DNA from: UBA6489 sp942490775
GTDB lineage: Bacteria > Patescibacteriota > Gracilibacteria > BD1-5 > UBA6164
Length of the DNA stretch: 64,000 nt
Direction of reading: 5' to 3'
NCBI GenBank assembly: GCA_942490775.1
Contig: CALNYL010000009.1
Location: 62,001 to 126,000 of the forward strand
Below the pieces are notes generated by a model that saw nothing but the letters and a program-made list of their open reading frames with translations, had not been told where the DNA came from and made no database searches. Below, in pieces: positions 63,700 to 64,000 of the stretch (the first letter of the stretch is position 1; the number at the start of each line of letters is the position of its first letter). A program made the translations under genes and the position numbers.

Positions 63700-63992
63700 G
63701 GGTTAAATTTTTTAGAAAATATTGTATTGTCTATAAAGTCTCTTGCTTGTTCTTTTGAAAATGCATTTCCTGTTTTTATTTGTAATAGTCATTGATTTAT
63801 GCCTTTTATTTCTTCTGGGGTATAATCTTTTTTCATGTTTTTTATAGCTTTTGATGACAACATTTGGTACTTTTCTTCTAATCTTTTGCTTCTTTCTTTA
63901 TCAAGAAATAAAACTAAGTTTTTATATTCAATTTCTGTTCAATGTTCTTTTATAAATGATTTAGGGGGATTTTTTATAGTTATTGTAGACAT
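63642..63992 (-). CDS. Small unrecognised protein at the window edge
   Basis: Encodes 116 aa from an ATG at 63992; the frame is open to the window end, so a longer protein is possible. Helical and charged (R-S-K-R-L-E-E-K-Y; Y-T-P-E-E-I-K-G-I-N; F-S-K-E-Q-A-R-D-F). The last 19 residues overlap DUF1653 in another frame and look random, suggesting a late stop. No family was recognised. Confidence 0.5.
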
Positions 63993-64000
63993 AAAAATAT

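Noticed and set aside
1..64000. Mycoplasma-type code (TGA = Trp)
   Set aside because: TGA positions match family glycines (Walker A, JAB, UMP kinase, SLH copies) and copy 1 TGA aligns with copy 2 GGA/GGT; Trp is TGG.

Overview
The window is AT-rich bacterial DNA in which TGA is read as glycine (genetic code 25). In-frame TGA falls at invariant glycines, for example in the Walker A loop of the transfer ATPase (8794-11610), in RNase J, RadC, ThyA and VanW, while TGG is used for tryptophan. This points to the Patescibacteria/CPR lineages Absconditabacteria (SR1) or Gracilibacteria (BD1-5/GN02). Read with the standard code most genes break into pieces; all CDS below were rebuilt with TGA=Gly. No Shine-Dalgarno-like GGAGG was noticed ahead of the starts I looked at; starts sit in A/T-rich leaders.

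Layout. 1-6.5 kb: 5' end of lysS (minus), three tRNAs, rpmH-rnpA, a CYTH protein, then a deoxynucleotide set (dcd, tmk, NUDIX hydrolase, thyA) and an alkaline-phosphatase-superfamily enzyme. 6.5-12 kb (minus): three membrane proteins and a 938-aa VirD4/TraG/HerA-like ATPase, i.e. the core of a type IV secretion-like translocation system. 12-22 kb (minus): MFS transporter, VanW, pyrH, RNase J, a metalloprotease next to four more small VirB2-like two-helix membrane proteins, and radC. 22.4-25 kb (plus): glycosyltransferase and O-antigen-ligase/polymerase-like protein. 25-34 kb: a double-thioredoxin protein, tRNA-Arg, a membrane-anchored HTH protein, FtsX, an ATP-grasp/DUF1704 metallopeptidase fusion, a secreted protein with an LPXTG-like tail, and YidC.

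34-48.5 kb is the most unusual part: two ~1,870-residue S-layer-homology proteins in tandem (copy 1 frameshifted in the SLH domain, copy 2 intact), with near-identical promoter architecture and the same 16-bp upstream motif. The motif recurs as four 11-bp tandem units above copy 2. Between the copies lies a cassette region with hicBA, a decayed toxin-antitoxin pair, mini-ORFs, an IS1595-type element and repeated copies of one terminator. The copies agree at both ends and differ in the middle.

49-57 kb (minus): type IV pilus/type II secretion genes (pilC, pilB, two assembly-like membrane proteins) and a DnaQ-DinG helicase. 57-59.5 kb (plus): two exported proteins. 59.7-64 kb (minus): pseudouridine synthase, fmt, a WecA/MraY-type transferase, comF, a DUF1653 protein and a small protein at the edge. 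Two families of short dispersed intergenic repeats (A, ending in GGCTACA; B, with GGCTAAAGCC) punctuate the window; a copy of B lies inside comF. Together the window describes a small surface-active cell: S-layer, pili, secretion machinery, glycan assembly and a partial nucleotide-supply pathway, consistent with the epibiotic lifestyle known for these phyla (inference).
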